From CAZWKQ01 sp964634005 (GTDB lineage: Bacteria; Bacteroidota; Bacteroidia; Bacteroidales; JACABE01), in NCBI GenBank assembly GCA_964634005.1, contig CAZWKQ010000001.1, positions 382,975 to 446,974 on the forward strand: a stretch of 64,000 nucleotides of DNA. The letters are read 5' to 3'. Below the pieces are notes generated by a model, which was not told where the DNA came from, did no database searches, and saw nothing but the letters and a program-made list of their open reading frames with translations. The translations under genes and the position numbers were made by a program. Within the stretch, counting starts at the first letter, position 1; each line of letters begins with the position of its first letter. Below are positions 26,173-35,466 of this stretch, in pieces.

Positions 26173-27216
26173 TTAATAAGTTACTGTTTTATAATTCGCT
26201 TTATTTTGCCTGTATAAATTGCTCATTCCTTTACTGAAAACATTTTCGTTAAAATTATCTATACGCAGGTATCTTTTGGCAATTCGGGCAATTTCATAAG
26301 CTGAAGTCCCATTATTTTGTATAGGACAAAGCCTTCGTAATTCATCAATATCGAAATCTGAATATACTTCTTTTCCTAAAGCAATTCCGACATAAACTGC
26401 CGATGAATACTTAGTAATCAACACACTGCAATTGGCAATCATGTGATTTATATTACCATCAGTATATATTATAGCATTGGGAGCATATTTATTTATTTCT
26501 GAAATTGCTCTTGTAAAATTTTCGTTTGGATGAAGCTTAAATATTAATTGACGTCCGTCGGCAATTTTGAGTGATTTATAAATAAATTTTTTTCTGTTTT
26601 CGTAGTTAAATGTTTCTCTGCGGTCGGAAGTAGCTACCAAAACAAAATCTTTGTAAGGGAAATTATTATCATAATATTCAACACAATTATCAAAGTTTGG
26701 GATTCCTGTTACCTTTATTTTATATGGGTCAACTCCTTTTTTAATAAAAAGGTCTTTATATCCTTCCGAGGCAACGAAAAACAATTCATAAGCATCTGAT
26801 AAACCGGTAACAGAAGTTCCTGCAGCCCATCTGGGAAATTTTAAACTTTTTACAAGATAAAACAACAAATTCTCAGGATCTGTCATCCCTTCCTGAACAA
26901 GCATTATTTTTTTATCTTTAATATTATCGGGAATTATAATATCCTGACATGTGAATACAAGATCATAATTGTTATTCAAACCCTTATAATCAATTTTTAG
27001 GTTGTTTGCTTTTAGATAATTACATGTTTGTTCTTTGAATCTGCCTGCTAAAATCGTAAAATTTAATAAACCTTTTTGAGCAAGTAAATCAATATTTCCG
27101 AAAGTATAAAAAGGGGTAAAAAAACAATCATAATCATTAAAATGCATTGAAATTTTATGCATCATTGTTGTTTGATTAAGCGAACCGCCGATAAAAAGTA
27201 TCTTACTCCTGCCCAT
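26173..27216 (-). CDS. GT-B-like protein of the sugar operon, CDP-glycerol glycerophosphotransferase-like
   Basis: A 347-residue cytoplasmic protein. From about residue 240 it shows the GT-B-type C-terminal half: LIFKLHPNENFTRAISEINKY, IIYTDGNINHMIANCSVLITKYSSAVYVGIALGKEVYSD. That pattern (KxHP, then S/T-YSS, then G-K/P) is shared by CDP-glycerol glycerophosphotransferases, epimerases and some capsule transferases. The N-terminus KILFIGGSLNQTTMMHKIS is a Rossmann strand. It may transfer the activated sugar made by the operon, but I cannot assign a reaction. The start at 27216 is chosen because a -7 element at 27233-27240 lies between it and the longer start at 27249. Confidence 0.65.
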   Translation of the reverse strand: MGRSKILFIGGSLNQTTMMHKISMHFNDYDCFFTPFYTFGNIDLLAQKGLLNFTILAGRFKEQTCNYLKANNLKIDYKGLNNNYDLVFTCQDIIIPDNIKDKKIMLVQEGMTDPENLLFYLVKSLKFPRWAAGTSVTGLSDAYELFFVASEGYKDLFIKKGVDPYKIKVTGIPNFDNCVEYYDNNFPYKDFVLVATSDRRETFNYENRKKFIYKSLKIADGRQLIFKLHPNENFTRAISEINKYAPNAIIYTDGNINHMIANCSVLITKYSSAVYVGIALGKEVYSDFDIDELRRLCPIQNNGTSAYEIARIAKRYLRIDNFNENVFSKGMSNLYRQNKANYKTVTY

Positions 27217-27232
27217 TGTTAAAAATTTATGG

Positions 27233-27240
27233 CAAAAGTA
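27233..27240 (-). promoter_or_regulatory. -7 promoter element (TACTTTTG) for the sugar operon
   Basis: Perfect TAnnTTTG on the minus strand, 17 nt before the chosen ATG at 27216. No -33 box found at 19-21 nt. It is the only such element seen for the seven-gene operon. Confidence 0.45.
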
Positions 27241-27437
27241 CCTGCTCAATCTAATTTGAATTTTAAATCAAGGTTAATTCAACTTTTTATTATGTTTAAA
27301 ATAATGTGAAGTATTATGCAATTTATTAACATTAATTAAATTTTTATTACAGCATTAATTAAAAGTATAACACAATTATTAAACTTTGTTTTATCAAAAA
27401 TTAATAAACACATAACATTCTAAAATACAATGATATA

Positions 27438-27445
27438 TATTTTTG
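27438..27445 (+). promoter_or_regulatory. -7 promoter element (TATTTTTG) for the EEP gene
   Basis: Perfect TAnnTTTG, 25 bp before the ATG at 27471. No -33 box recognised. The 220-bp divergent region 27250-27470 otherwise holds only AT-rich sequence. Confidence 0.45.
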
Positions 27446-27470
27446 TCCTGTAATAAATATTATTGTATTT

Positions 27471-28430
27471 ATGAACAAAATATTTGCATTTTTAAACAGA
27501 TTTGGGTTTAGAATAATTTTTATCTCACTTTTTTTATTATCCTTCAAAACTAATAATTCGAACACAAATTATATAATGAACATTGATGAATCATTTCCAG
27601 ATAAAAAAAACGAAATATACATCAACTCGAATAAAAATCTTAAAATTTTGTCTTGGAACATATACATGTTGCCATATATAAATTTTCTTCACAAAAGCGA
27701 AGAAAGAGCTTATGCAATAGGCGATTTGCTAAAGTATGAAAATTACGATATTTTGGTTTTTCAGGAAGCATTTTTAGAAAGTTCGAGAAAAATTATTTAC
27801 AATGAACTTAAAAAGATATTTCCATATCAGACAGGACCTATAAACACAGAAAAAAATTATTTTCAAACAAATAGTGGGTTATGGATATTAAGCAAAATGC
27901 CTTTGAAACTATTGAAAAGTATCCAATATCGCGATGCAAAAGGATTTGATGCTATAGCAAACAAAGGAGCAGTTCTACTTAAGGGAAAATGGCAAAATAA
28001 GAACTTTCAATTAATTGCTACGCATTTGCAAGCCGATGGTTATTCAAACATTAGGAGAAGTCAGATTTTGCAATTGGCCGATGAAATTGTTAAACCCTTT
28101 AAAAATAAGGATATTCCGCAGATTTTTTGCGGAGATTTTAATATTCGCCCCGTTGAGTTTGAAGACTATAAATTTATGACTGAAAAATTGGAATCTAACA
28201 ATGACTTCAGTTTTAGTTTAAAAAATATTTCTTACGATGAAATTAACAATGAACTGGCAAAAACTAAAAACCCCCTTCCTTCAACGTTTGATTACATAAT
28301 GATAAACAAGGAACTTGCCAATAAAATTAATATAAAACGAAACCTCAAAAAGTTCCGTTCATTTAGTTCTTTTAGTAAACAATTTGATTTATCGGACCAC
28401 TATGCTATTGATGCAGAAATAACATTGTAA
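27471..28430 (+). CDS. Sphingomyelinase C-like endonuclease/exonuclease/phosphatase family protein
   Basis: A 319-residue exported protein with an N-terminal hydrophobic segment (residues 13-26). The catalytic EEP fold runs from about residue 55: KILSWNIYMLPY (Asn), ILVFQEAF (metal Glu), ATHLQADGYSN (His), FCGDFNIRP (Asp/Asn) and LSDHYAIDAEI at the end (Asp-His). The NIYMLPYINF start and LVFQEAF pattern resemble bacterial neutral sphingomyelinases more than exonuclease III. Bacteroidota make sphingolipids, so the substrate could be a phosphosphingolipid; a nuclease or other phosphodiesterase role cannot be excluded. Monocistronic; converges with the LysE gene. Confidence 0.75.
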   Translation: MNKIFAFLNRFGFRIIFISLFLLSFKTNNSNTNYIMNIDESFPDKKNEIYINSNKNLKILSWNIYMLPYINFLHKSEERAYAIGDLLKYENYDILVFQEAFLESSRKIIYNELKKIFPYQTGPINTEKNYFQTNSGLWILSKMPLKLLKSIQYRDAKGFDAIANKGAVLLKGKWQNKNFQLIATHLQADGYSNIRRSQILQLADEIVKPFKNKDIPQIFCGDFNIRPVEFEDYKFMTEKLESNNDFSFSLKNISYDEINNELAKTKNPLPSTFDYIMINKELANKINIKRNLKKFRSFSSFSKQFDLSDHYAIDAEITL

Positions 28431-28439
28431 AACAGCAAA

Positions 28440-29066
28440 TTACAAAAATAATACTGTTTTAACAAAAATAAATACACCCGAACAAATCATTACAATTCCT
28501 ACAACAAAATTTATAGTTATAAGGTATTTTGCTTTTAAAATTTTTTGAAGTTTACTTGCAAAATAGCATTTTATAGTATCGAAACTTATAGTAGTAATAA
28601 TTACAGAGGCTATAAAAGTGAAAAAATTTCGGGTATTTATTCCATACAAACTATTTGACATACCCACTATCCCAAGCCAAAAAATGAAATTATAAGGATT
28701 GCTCATGTTGAACAAAAAGCCTTTCAGTATATTTTTTGATAATCCTTTATTAATATCACTTTCAGTTAAAATATTTTTTTGCACCACAGCATTTTTTTTA
28801 ATTAATGTAACAATACCAAAACTAACCAAAACTATAGCCGCAATTATACCCCAAAAAAGCGAATGTTTGAAAGAAAATTTGAGTGAAGTAATTGAAAATG
28901 TGGCCAATAGAATTAATGTAAGGTCGCTGATAAGAAACCCCAAAAGAAAGAATAAACCATTTTTAAAGCTCTTAGTCAACGATATTTGTATCAAAGCCCA
29001 AAAACCCGGACCAAATGAGAATGCAAGCATCAATCCGAGCATAAATCCACTTACGACTATTTTCAT
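28440..29066 (-). CDS. LysE family translocator
   Basis: A 208-residue membrane protein with six hydrophobic helices. The N-terminus GLMLAFSFGPGFWALIQISLTKSFKNGLFFLLGFLISDL (read in parts) is the LysE/RhtB signature, in which the PG motif and the first loop are conserved. Family members export amino acids such as lysine, threonine or homoserine lactones from the cytoplasm; the substrate is unknown here. It converges with the EEP gene, with 9 bp between the stop codons, and is divergent from the porin gene. Confidence 0.83.
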   Translation of the reverse strand: MKIVVSGFMLGLMLAFSFGPGFWALIQISLTKSFKNGLFFLLGFLISDLTLILLATFSITSLKFSFKHSLFWGIIAAIVLVSFGIVTLIKKNAVVQKNILTESDINKGLSKNILKGFLFNMSNPYNFIFWLGIVGMSNSLYGINTRNFFTFIASVIITTISFDTIKCYFASKLQKILKAKYLITINFVVGIVMICSGVFIFVKTVLFL

Positions 29067-29247
29067 TTATTTTTTTCTGCGAAATAAATCAATTTAGCGG
29101 TTGATTTTTATAAAAAACTCAAAATTAATGAATTGATAAAGTTTCTTTAACTCTAAATATAAATTAAAAATCCCCATTTTTTAAAAAAAATAACTAAATA
29201 ACATTTATTGATAAATGGTCATAAACATTGATTAAAAACTTATTCTT

Positions 29248-29255
29248 TATTTTTG
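29248..29255 (+). promoter_or_regulatory. -7 promoter element (TATTTTTG) for the porin gene
   Basis: Perfect TAnnTTTG; a TTG at 29228-29230 lies 17 nt upstream, slightly short of the usual 19. The ATG follows at 29300 after a leader of about 38 nt. Confidence 0.5.
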
Positions 29256-29299
29256 CAGATATGAAAAATTAATAATTTGTATCATTAATACTTAAAGTC

Positions 29300-30619
29300 A
29301 TGAAAATCAATCTTATTAAGAAACTAAATTATTTTATTTTATTTTTAGTTTTAACAATTATATATCAGATAAATACAAAAGTAAACGCCCAGTTTACTTT
29401 AGACGGTGAATTCAGAAATAAAGCCATGTATTTGGATGGTTATAAAGAATTGCGCAACAGTACTAAGCATCCATACGGAATTATTGTTCAGCGAAGCAGA
29501 TTGAATTTAAGTTATACGAATGATAATATTTCGTACTACATGTCATTTCAGGATGTAAGAAGCTGGGGACAAGACGATTTCGGGGTATCAAATCCTTCGA
29601 TTAATCTTTTCGAAGCTTGGGTGAATTTTGGATTTAATGATTTATGGTCAATAAAATTCGGAAGACAAAAAATACAATATGACGACGGTCGTTTGCTTTC
29701 ATACGTCAATTGGCGTGATAATGCCGTAGTACATGATTTAGCAATATTGAAATATCAAAATTCCGAAAAAGGTTTTAATGCTGATTTTGGGATAGCAGTA
29801 AACAATCCGGCTTCTTATCAAAATTTTATTACCGAATATACACTTAAGAACTACAAGTATATGAGCTATTTGTGGTTGAATAAGAAATTTTTCGATAAAA
29901 AGTTAAATATCTCGCTAATGAATATTGCTGATGTATATCAAAAACCTTTAAATATAAATAGTTTTAATACAAGAATAACAACAGGACCTAATATTTCATT
30001 CAAAAACAATAATTTTAATATAAAAGGTTCTTATTATTATCAAGGAGGAAAATATGCCGACGGAAAAGATATAAATGCTTATTTTTACGGACTATCATTA
30101 GGTTACAATATAACCAAAACGGCTGAATTTACGGTTGGTTATGATCATTACTCAGGAACAGACTATAAAGATACTTTAAAAGCAAAATCAGAAACAAATA
30201 CTTTTGACAAATTATATGGGACAGCCCATACATTTTTAGGTTATATGGATTATTTTTCGGGAAACAACTCGGATAAAACAAAGGGTGCAGGTATTAACGA
30301 CCTTTTTGCAAGATTTAATTACAGTTTTAACGAAAAACACGATATTGAATTAGTATATCATCTGTTTAAACTCGACAAAGAATATATACCTGTTGCAAAT
30401 AAAGAAAGCAAAAAAGTAGATAAAAATCTCGGACAAGAAATCGATTGTGTTTACAATTACAAATACAACAAAAATGTTAATTTACAATTAGGCTATTGTG
30501 TTATGTTGCCTTCAGAAACGTTGGAAAATCTTCACGGATATAATAAAGGAGAAAGTAAATATGCTCAGTTTGCCTACTTGATGATTACTTTTAAACCAAC
30601 ATTTTTTACTACTAAATAG
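29300..30619 (+). CDS. Outer-membrane beta-barrel protein, alginate-export/porin-like
   Basis: A 439-residue protein with a signal peptide (residues 1-31, ending NAQ) and a beta-rich body with many alternating strands ending in aromatic residues (RSRLNLSYTNDNISYYMSF, LFEAWVNFGFNDLWSIKFGRQK). The GRQKIQYDDGRLLSYVNWRDNAVVHD segment and the overall layout match the alginate-export/OprE-type porins common in Bacteroidota. It should be a passive outer-membrane channel; the solute is unknown. Its last 8 bp overlap the convergent stop of the MMPL gene. Confidence 0.78.
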   Translation: MKINLIKKLNYFILFLVLTIIYQINTKVNAQFTLDGEFRNKAMYLDGYKELRNSTKHPYGIIVQRSRLNLSYTNDNISYYMSFQDVRSWGQDDFGVSNPSINLFEAWVNFGFNDLWSIKFGRQKIQYDDGRLLSYVNWRDNAVVHDLAILKYQNSEKGFNADFGIAVNNPASYQNFITEYTLKNYKYMSYLWLNKKFFDKKLNISLMNIADVYQKPLNINSFNTRITTGPNISFKNNNFNIKGSYYYQGGKYADGKDINAYFYGLSLGYNITKTAEFTVGYDHYSGTDYKDTLKAKSETNTFDKLYGTAHTFLGYMDYFSGNNSDKTKGAGINDLFARFNYSFNEKHDIELVYHLFKLDKEYIPVANKESKKVDKNLGQEIDCVYNYKYNKNVNLQLGYCVMLPSETLENLHGYNKGESKYAQFAYLMITFKPTFFTTK

Positions 30620-32930
30620 TTTTCTTGTTTTTTTTCAATATTTTTTCCAAACTCATAAGCATCGACGGCAAAAGAAATAAGTTAAAGATTATACCTGTTA
30701 TAAGCGTAAAAGAAATTAATAACCCGAGGGCTTGAGTTCCCCCGAATCCTGAAAAAATAAATATTGAAAAACCAAGAAAAAGTACTACTGACGAATAAAT
30801 CATACTATAACCGGCTTCACCAAGTGCATAAATTGCCGATTCTTTGATGTTACCTTTATTTAGCAACAATTCGTAACGATAACGTGATAAAAAATGTATG
30901 GTATTATCAACAGATATTCCTAAGGCAATACTAAAAATCAATATAGTTGAAGGCTTTACCGGAATTCCGATAAATCCCATTAATGCGGCTGTAAGTAATT
31001 GTGGTATTAAATTAGGCAAAAGAGCTAAAATTATCATCCTGAACGAACTGAATAGAGACGCTATAAGTATCGTTATTAATATTATTGCCAGTATCAAACT
31101 TTGAGCCAGATTTTTTATTAAATAAGTAGTTCCTTTTAAAAAAACCACACTTGTTCCTGTAACTGTTACTTTAAATTTATCAGAGGGAAATATACTGTCT
31201 ATTGAAGGTCGTAATTCGTCGTTTAATTTTTTTATTTCTTTAGTCCCGATATTGGCCATTTGTACGCTGATTCTGGTTACCCGAAAATTTGTATCAACAA
31301 ATGAGTTTAGTATGGTCTTCTTTTTATTGTTTATCTTTGGCATATAATCGGCCATAAAGCTCATTTCATTATTATCGGGCAGTTGGTAGTAATCAGGATT
31401 ACCGTTATAGAATGCCTGTTTCGAGAATTTAACAACCTCCGTAATCGATAAAGGACTCGATAATTCATTATAATTGCTTAATTTTTTTTGCAGTTGATCA
31501 ATTTTCCTAATTACATTTAATCGCATTACGCCTTTATCTTTTTGTGTATCAATAGATATTTCATAAGGCATTATACCGTTGAAATTCCTCTCGAAAAATA
31601 TTAAATCGGTATAAAGTTTATCTTTATGGGGAATATCATCAACCACATTTCCTGAAATTTTTAATTTTTGAGAACCGTAAACTCCGATTAAAACAACTAA
31701 AATAGTAATCATATAAACCCATTTTCTTTTATAAATTACTACTTTTTCAACCCATGCTAAAAAGCGGTTAATAGTTCTGTTGTCGAGATGTTCTATATGA
31801 TGAAGCTCAGGAGGAGCGAGGAAACTAAAGAATATAGGTATTAAAACTAATGTCAATAAAAAAATTATCATAATCGAAAGCGAAGCAACAACACCAAACT
31901 CCACAAGTATAGAGTTGCGGGTAATAATAAAGGTGGCAAAACCTACGGCAGTAGTAGCATTTGTAAGTAGATTTGCTTTCCCGATACGTTTAACTGTTCG
32001 TGATAACGCTTTTACTTTATTGCCGTGACTTCGAAATTCATAATGATACTTATTCAGATAAAATATACAATTTTCTACACAAATAATTATCAGTAATGGC
32101 GGTATAATTCCTGTTAAAATAGTAATCTTATATCCAAGAAGTGATATTACTCCCATAGCCCATATAACAGAAATAACAACAATAATCATCGGAAAAATCA
32201 CCCCTTTTATCGACCTGAAGAAGACAAACAACATAAGAGAAGCAATTCCCAACGCAAGTAAAACAAAAAGTTTTAGTTCATTTTCCACTTTTTTCGAGGT
32301 TATTGTCCTAATGTATGGAAGCCCCGAATAATGAACTTCGTTGTTATATTTCTTGCTGTACAATTGCGAATAGTACTCGATCTCTTTTATCAGCTCAATC
32401 CTTTTTTTTGAGTTTAACTTTTTTTTGTCTAATGTTATTGCCATTAAGGTTGAATATTCGTTTTTATTGAATATTTTCCCTTCGTAAAACGGAAGCTGAA
32501 AAATTATACTCTTAATACTATCGAGTTCTGTTTGAGTTCTGGGTTTATATTGTACTACAGGTTTAAAATCGAATCTTTTTAAACTATCATTTTTTGTGAT
32601 ATAATAAAGACGGCATATTGACAATACTTCTTCAACACCCTCAATTTCTTTTATCTGGTAAGTTAAATCCCACCATCCGTTGAATTGTTTTAAATTAAAC
32701 AACGAACTATCCTTTATTCCAAGAAATAAAACACTTCCGTCTTCGCCAAATTTTGCTTTGAAATTATTATAGTCTATGCTTGCTTGATCTGTTTCGGGCA
32801 ACATTTTTGCCATTTCGTACGACATTTGCACCTTCAATGCATGGTAGCCCATAAAAACTGTTATGGAAGTAATAAAAATTACATTCCAAATTCGATAACG
32901 CAATATCAACCTAACCAAATAATTCCACAT
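30612..32930 (-). CDS. MMPL/RND family transporter
   Basis: A 772-residue membrane protein with two similar halves, each a large periplasmic loop followed by a bundle of about five helices; twelve helices are expected in total. Visible are the N-terminal helix (residues 15-28), LKLFVLLALGIASLMLFVFF near 220, the conserved GIIPPLLIIICVENCIFYLNKY segment with NATTAVGFATFIIT, and in the second half LIPQLLTAALMGFIGIP, FSIALGISVDNTIHFLSRYRYE and SSVVLFLGFSIFIFSGFGGTQALGLLIS. This is the MMPL/sterol-sensing-like family, which moves lipids or hydrophobic molecules using the proton gradient. No adjacent periplasmic adaptor or outer-membrane partner is seen. Confidence 0.9.
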   Translation of the reverse strand: MWNYLVRLILRYRIWNVIFITSITVFMGYHALKVQMSYEMAKMLPETDQASIDYNNFKAKFGEDGSVLFLGIKDSSLFNLKQFNGWWDLTYQIKEIEGVEEVLSICRLYYITKNDSLKRFDFKPVVQYKPRTQTELDSIKSIIFQLPFYEGKIFNKNEYSTLMAITLDKKKLNSKKRIELIKEIEYYSQLYSKKYNNEVHYSGLPYIRTITSKKVENELKLFVLLALGIASLMLFVFFRSIKGVIFPMIIVVISVIWAMGVISLLGYKITILTGIIPPLLIIICVENCIFYLNKYHYEFRSHGNKVKALSRTVKRIGKANLLTNATTAVGFATFIITRNSILVEFGVVASLSIMIIFLLTLVLIPIFFSFLAPPELHHIEHLDNRTINRFLAWVEKVVIYKRKWVYMITILVVLIGVYGSQKLKISGNVVDDIPHKDKLYTDLIFFERNFNGIMPYEISIDTQKDKGVMRLNVIRKIDQLQKKLSNYNELSSPLSITEVVKFSKQAFYNGNPDYYQLPDNNEMSFMADYMPKINNKKKTILNSFVDTNFRVTRISVQMANIGTKEIKKLNDELRPSIDSIFPSDKFKVTVTGTSVVFLKGTTYLIKNLAQSLILAIILITILIASLFSSFRMIILALLPNLIPQLLTAALMGFIGIPVKPSTILIFSIALGISVDNTIHFLSRYRYELLLNKGNIKESAIYALGEAGYSMIYSSVVLFLGFSIFIFSGFGGTQALGLLISFTLITGIIFNLFLLPSMLMSLEKILKKNKKTI

Positions 32931-32986
32931 AAATAAAATTCGTTTTTTTAAAGTGCCAAAATTAGTATTTATTACATTTTAAATAT

Positions 32987-32994
32987 TATATTTG
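32987..32994 (+). promoter_or_regulatory. -7 promoter element (TATATTTG) for the lipoprotein operon
   Basis: Perfect TAnnTTTG, 57 bp before the ATG at 33052; no TTG at the expected -33 distance. Confidence 0.4.
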
Positions 32995-33051
32995 CAATGA
33001 TATTTAATAAAAAACATTTGATTTTCATTAAAAACAAAAGCAAATTTTATT

Positions 33052-34215
33052 ATGAAAAGATACTTAAAATTTTTACTTTTAGTTTTATTAATTGCAGGTT
33101 GCGGTAAATCTTCATTAAAATATCTGCAATTAGGACAATACGACAATGCAATAAATAAAGCAGTATCGAAACTATTGAAAAATCCTAATAAATCGTCAGA
33201 AATTGATGTATTATCACAAGCCTATTCCACAGCAAATCAAAAAGATAATGATTTAATTGAACAATTACGCAAAACAGGCCAACCTGATGTATGGGATAAT
33301 ATTTTTGCAGCATACAAAAGGATGCAAAATCGGCAGGAAAAAGTTTCGGTTTTACAGCCACATATATTGCAAGCTATTGGTTATAAATACGTAAATTACA
33401 CTGCTGAAATAGCTCAAGCCAAAAATAAAGCCGCAGAATATTTTTATGCTCACGCAAAAATGTTACTTGACAAGAATGAAAAATACAGTGCAAGAACTGC
33501 TTATGATGAGCTTGTAAAATTAAAAGAAATTTACCCTAACTACAAAGATGTCGATGAATTGATTAATAAAGCATACCGTATAGGTCTTTCTTATGCTTTT
33601 TTTAGAATACAGAATAACTCTCAATCAATTTTACCGGTTGCTTTCGAAAATGAGCTAATAAAAGCCTCTGTAGCAGACTTTAATCAAAAATGGGTTACAT
33701 TTCATACCGATGCCGTTAACAATATTAACTACGACTATTATATTGTATTGAATATCAGAGTTATTGACATTTCTCCTGAGTCTCTCAATAAAAATAATTA
33801 TACCGATAGCAAAGAGATTCCTGACGGATGGCAATACAAGCTCGATAAAAACGGCAATGTGATGAAAGATTCACTCGGTAATGACATCAAAATACCAAAA
33901 TACAAAACAATTTATTGTAATGTAACAGAAGGGGTTCAGTATAAATCTGTAGTTCTTGCAGGTTCTTTGGATTTTTGGGATAATATTGAAAATAAGCTTT
34001 TGAAATCGGACCCAATGCGTTCGGAATGGTATTTTAAAAATGTATTTGCAACAGCAACAGGTGATTTGAATGCATTGTCGGAAGAAAGCAAGAAAAAAAT
34101 TAAATCATCTCAAAAGCCTTTCCCTCCCAACGCCGACATGATAATGAATGCCGGAAATGTACTGAAAAGTATGGTTAAAGAAAGTATCAGAAAAAATTCT
34201 TATTTACTTAAATAA
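33052..34215 (+). CDS. TPR-like lipoprotein of unknown function
   Basis: A 387-residue lipoprotein with lipobox IAGC (Cys at residue 17). Residues about 20-150 are helical with TPR-like periodicity (LKYLQLGQYDNAINKAVSKLLKNPN, then YFYAHAKMLLDKNEKYSARTAYDELVKLKEIYPNYKDVDELINKA, read in parts). The rest is a beta-rich domain (NNINYDYYIVLNIRVIDISPESL) with a polar tail. I do not recognise a named family. It probably faces the periplasm and begins the operon with the hydroxyacid dehydrogenase (7 bp downstream) and the DUF3795 gene. Confidence 0.65.
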   Translation: MKRYLKFLLLVLLIAGCGKSSLKYLQLGQYDNAINKAVSKLLKNPNKSSEIDVLSQAYSTANQKDNDLIEQLRKTGQPDVWDNIFAAYKRMQNRQEKVSVLQPHILQAIGYKYVNYTAEIAQAKNKAAEYFYAHAKMLLDKNEKYSARTAYDELVKLKEIYPNYKDVDELINKAYRIGLSYAFFRIQNNSQSILPVAFENELIKASVADFNQKWVTFHTDAVNNINYDYYIVLNIRVIDISPESLNKNNYTDSKEIPDGWQYKLDKNGNVMKDSLGNDIKIPKYKTIYCNVTEGVQYKSVVLAGSLDFWDNIENKLLKSDPMRSEWYFKNVFATATGDLNALSEESKKKIKSSQKPFPPNADMIMNAGNVLKSMVKESIRKNSYLLK

Positions 34216-34222
34216 CTTCATT

Positions 34223-35176
34223 ATGAATAAAAAAATCTTATTTATCGACAAAACACATCCCCTACTATTTGAAATACTTATAAAAGCCGGTTACACTTGC
34301 GACTATTTCCCAGAATATACCCGTTCTGATTACCTCAATATAATTGGAGACTATATTGGAGTAGTTTTAAGAAGCAGAATTGTAGTAGATAAAGAATTTT
34401 TGGATAAGGCAACACAATTGCGTTTTATCGGTAGAGTTGGAGCAGGTATGGAGAGTATTGATGTAGATTATGCTGAATCGAAAGGTATAAAATGCTTCAA
34501 CTCACCTGAGGGAAACAGAGATGCCGTCGGTGAACATACTTTAGGAATGTTGCTTTGCTTATTTAATAAAATCAACATTGCCGATAAACAAATACGCCAA
34601 GGTATCAGAAACAGAGAAGCTAACCGAGGATTGGAAATAAAAGGAAAAACCGTAGGAATTATCGGATTCGGAAATATGGGCAGCGCTTTTGCTCAACGTT
34701 TAAAAGGATTTGAGTGTAAAGTAATTGCATACGACAAATATAAAGAAGGCTTCGGGAAAAGGCATGTTGAAGAAGTGTCATTAGATAAAATTTTTAAACT
34801 TTCCGACATTGTAAGTTTACATGTTCCTTTTACAGAAGAAACACATTATATGTTCAATAAACAGTTTATAAAGTATTTTAAAAAAGATTTTTATTTGATA
34901 AACACATCTCGTGGACAAATAGTTAATACAGAAGCTCTTGTAGATGGAATGAAAAGCGGAAAAATTAAAGGTTGCTGCCTCGACGTAATAGAATATGAAA
35001 GCCATTCTTTTGAAGAATTTCAATCCGACAATTTGCCTGAACATTACAAATATTTACTTCAAGCCGAAAATGTTATCCTTACACCTCATGTAGCCGGTTG
35101 GACTGAAGAGTCTAAATATAAACTCGCAAAAGTTCTTGCCGATAAAATTGTTAAACATTTACATAAAAAGAAATGA
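34223..35176 (+). CDS. D-2-hydroxyacid dehydrogenase (SerA-like)
   Basis: A 317-residue NAD-dependent dehydrogenase. Substrate residues are visible in RVGAGMESID near residue 73, then the cofactor motif GIIGFGNMGSAF near 144, the catalytic Arg in NTSRGQIV near 230, Glu in DVIEYES near 256 and His in TPHVAGWTEES near 291. Length and domains fit a phosphoglycerate dehydrogenase-like or glyoxylate/hydroxypyruvate reductase-like enzyme without a regulatory ACT domain. A serine-pathway role cannot be confirmed, as no serC lies nearby. Its last codons overlap the start of the DUF3795 gene. Confidence 0.9.
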   Translation: MNKKILFIDKTHPLLFEILIKAGYTCDYFPEYTRSDYLNIIGDYIGVVLRSRIVVDKEFLDKATQLRFIGRVGAGMESIDVDYAESKGIKCFNSPEGNRDAVGEHTLGMLLCLFNKINIADKQIRQGIRNREANRGLEIKGKTVGIIGFGNMGSAFAQRLKGFECKVIAYDKYKEGFGKRHVEEVSLDKIFKLSDIVSLHVPFTEETHYMFNKQFIKYFKKDFYLINTSRGQIVNTEALVDGMKSGKIKGCCLDVIEYESHSFEEFQSDNLPEHYKYLLQAENVILTPHVAGWTEESKYKLAKVLADKIVKHLHKKK

Positions 35177-35466
35177 GCGAATTGTTATTGAATCCATGCG
35201 GTATATTGTGTGATAACTGCAACTTTTACAATAATTTATGCTCAGGTTGCCGTTTACAAAACGGAAGTCCTTTTTGGGCGAAAGATCATATTGAAAAAGG
35301 GATTTGTCCCATTTACGACTGCTCTGTTAATAAATATTCTTTCAACAATTGCAGTTCATGCATAAAACTTCCTTGTTCAATATTTTTCGAACTTAAAGAT
35401 CCGAATATATCCGAAGAAGAACACAAAAAATCTATTGCCGATAGAGTAAAGAAATTAAAAAATTAA
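35173..35466 (+). CDS. DUF3795 cysteine-rich protein
   Basis: A 97-residue protein with eleven cysteines in a pattern I recall for DUF3795: NPCGILCDNCNFYNNLCSGCR, then KGICPIYDC, NNCSSCIKLPCSIF. Cys spacing suggests bound zinc or an iron-sulfur cluster. No function is established for the family. Its ATG overlaps the dehydrogenase stop by 4 nt (ATGA), so it is coupled to that gene. It converges with the DUF7935-like gene, overlapping by 4 bp at the 3' ends. Confidence 0.85.
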   Translation: MSELLLNPCGILCDNCNFYNNLCSGCRLQNGSPFWAKDHIEKGICPIYDCSVNKYSFNNCSSCIKLPCSIFFELKDPNISEEEHKKSIADRVKKLKN

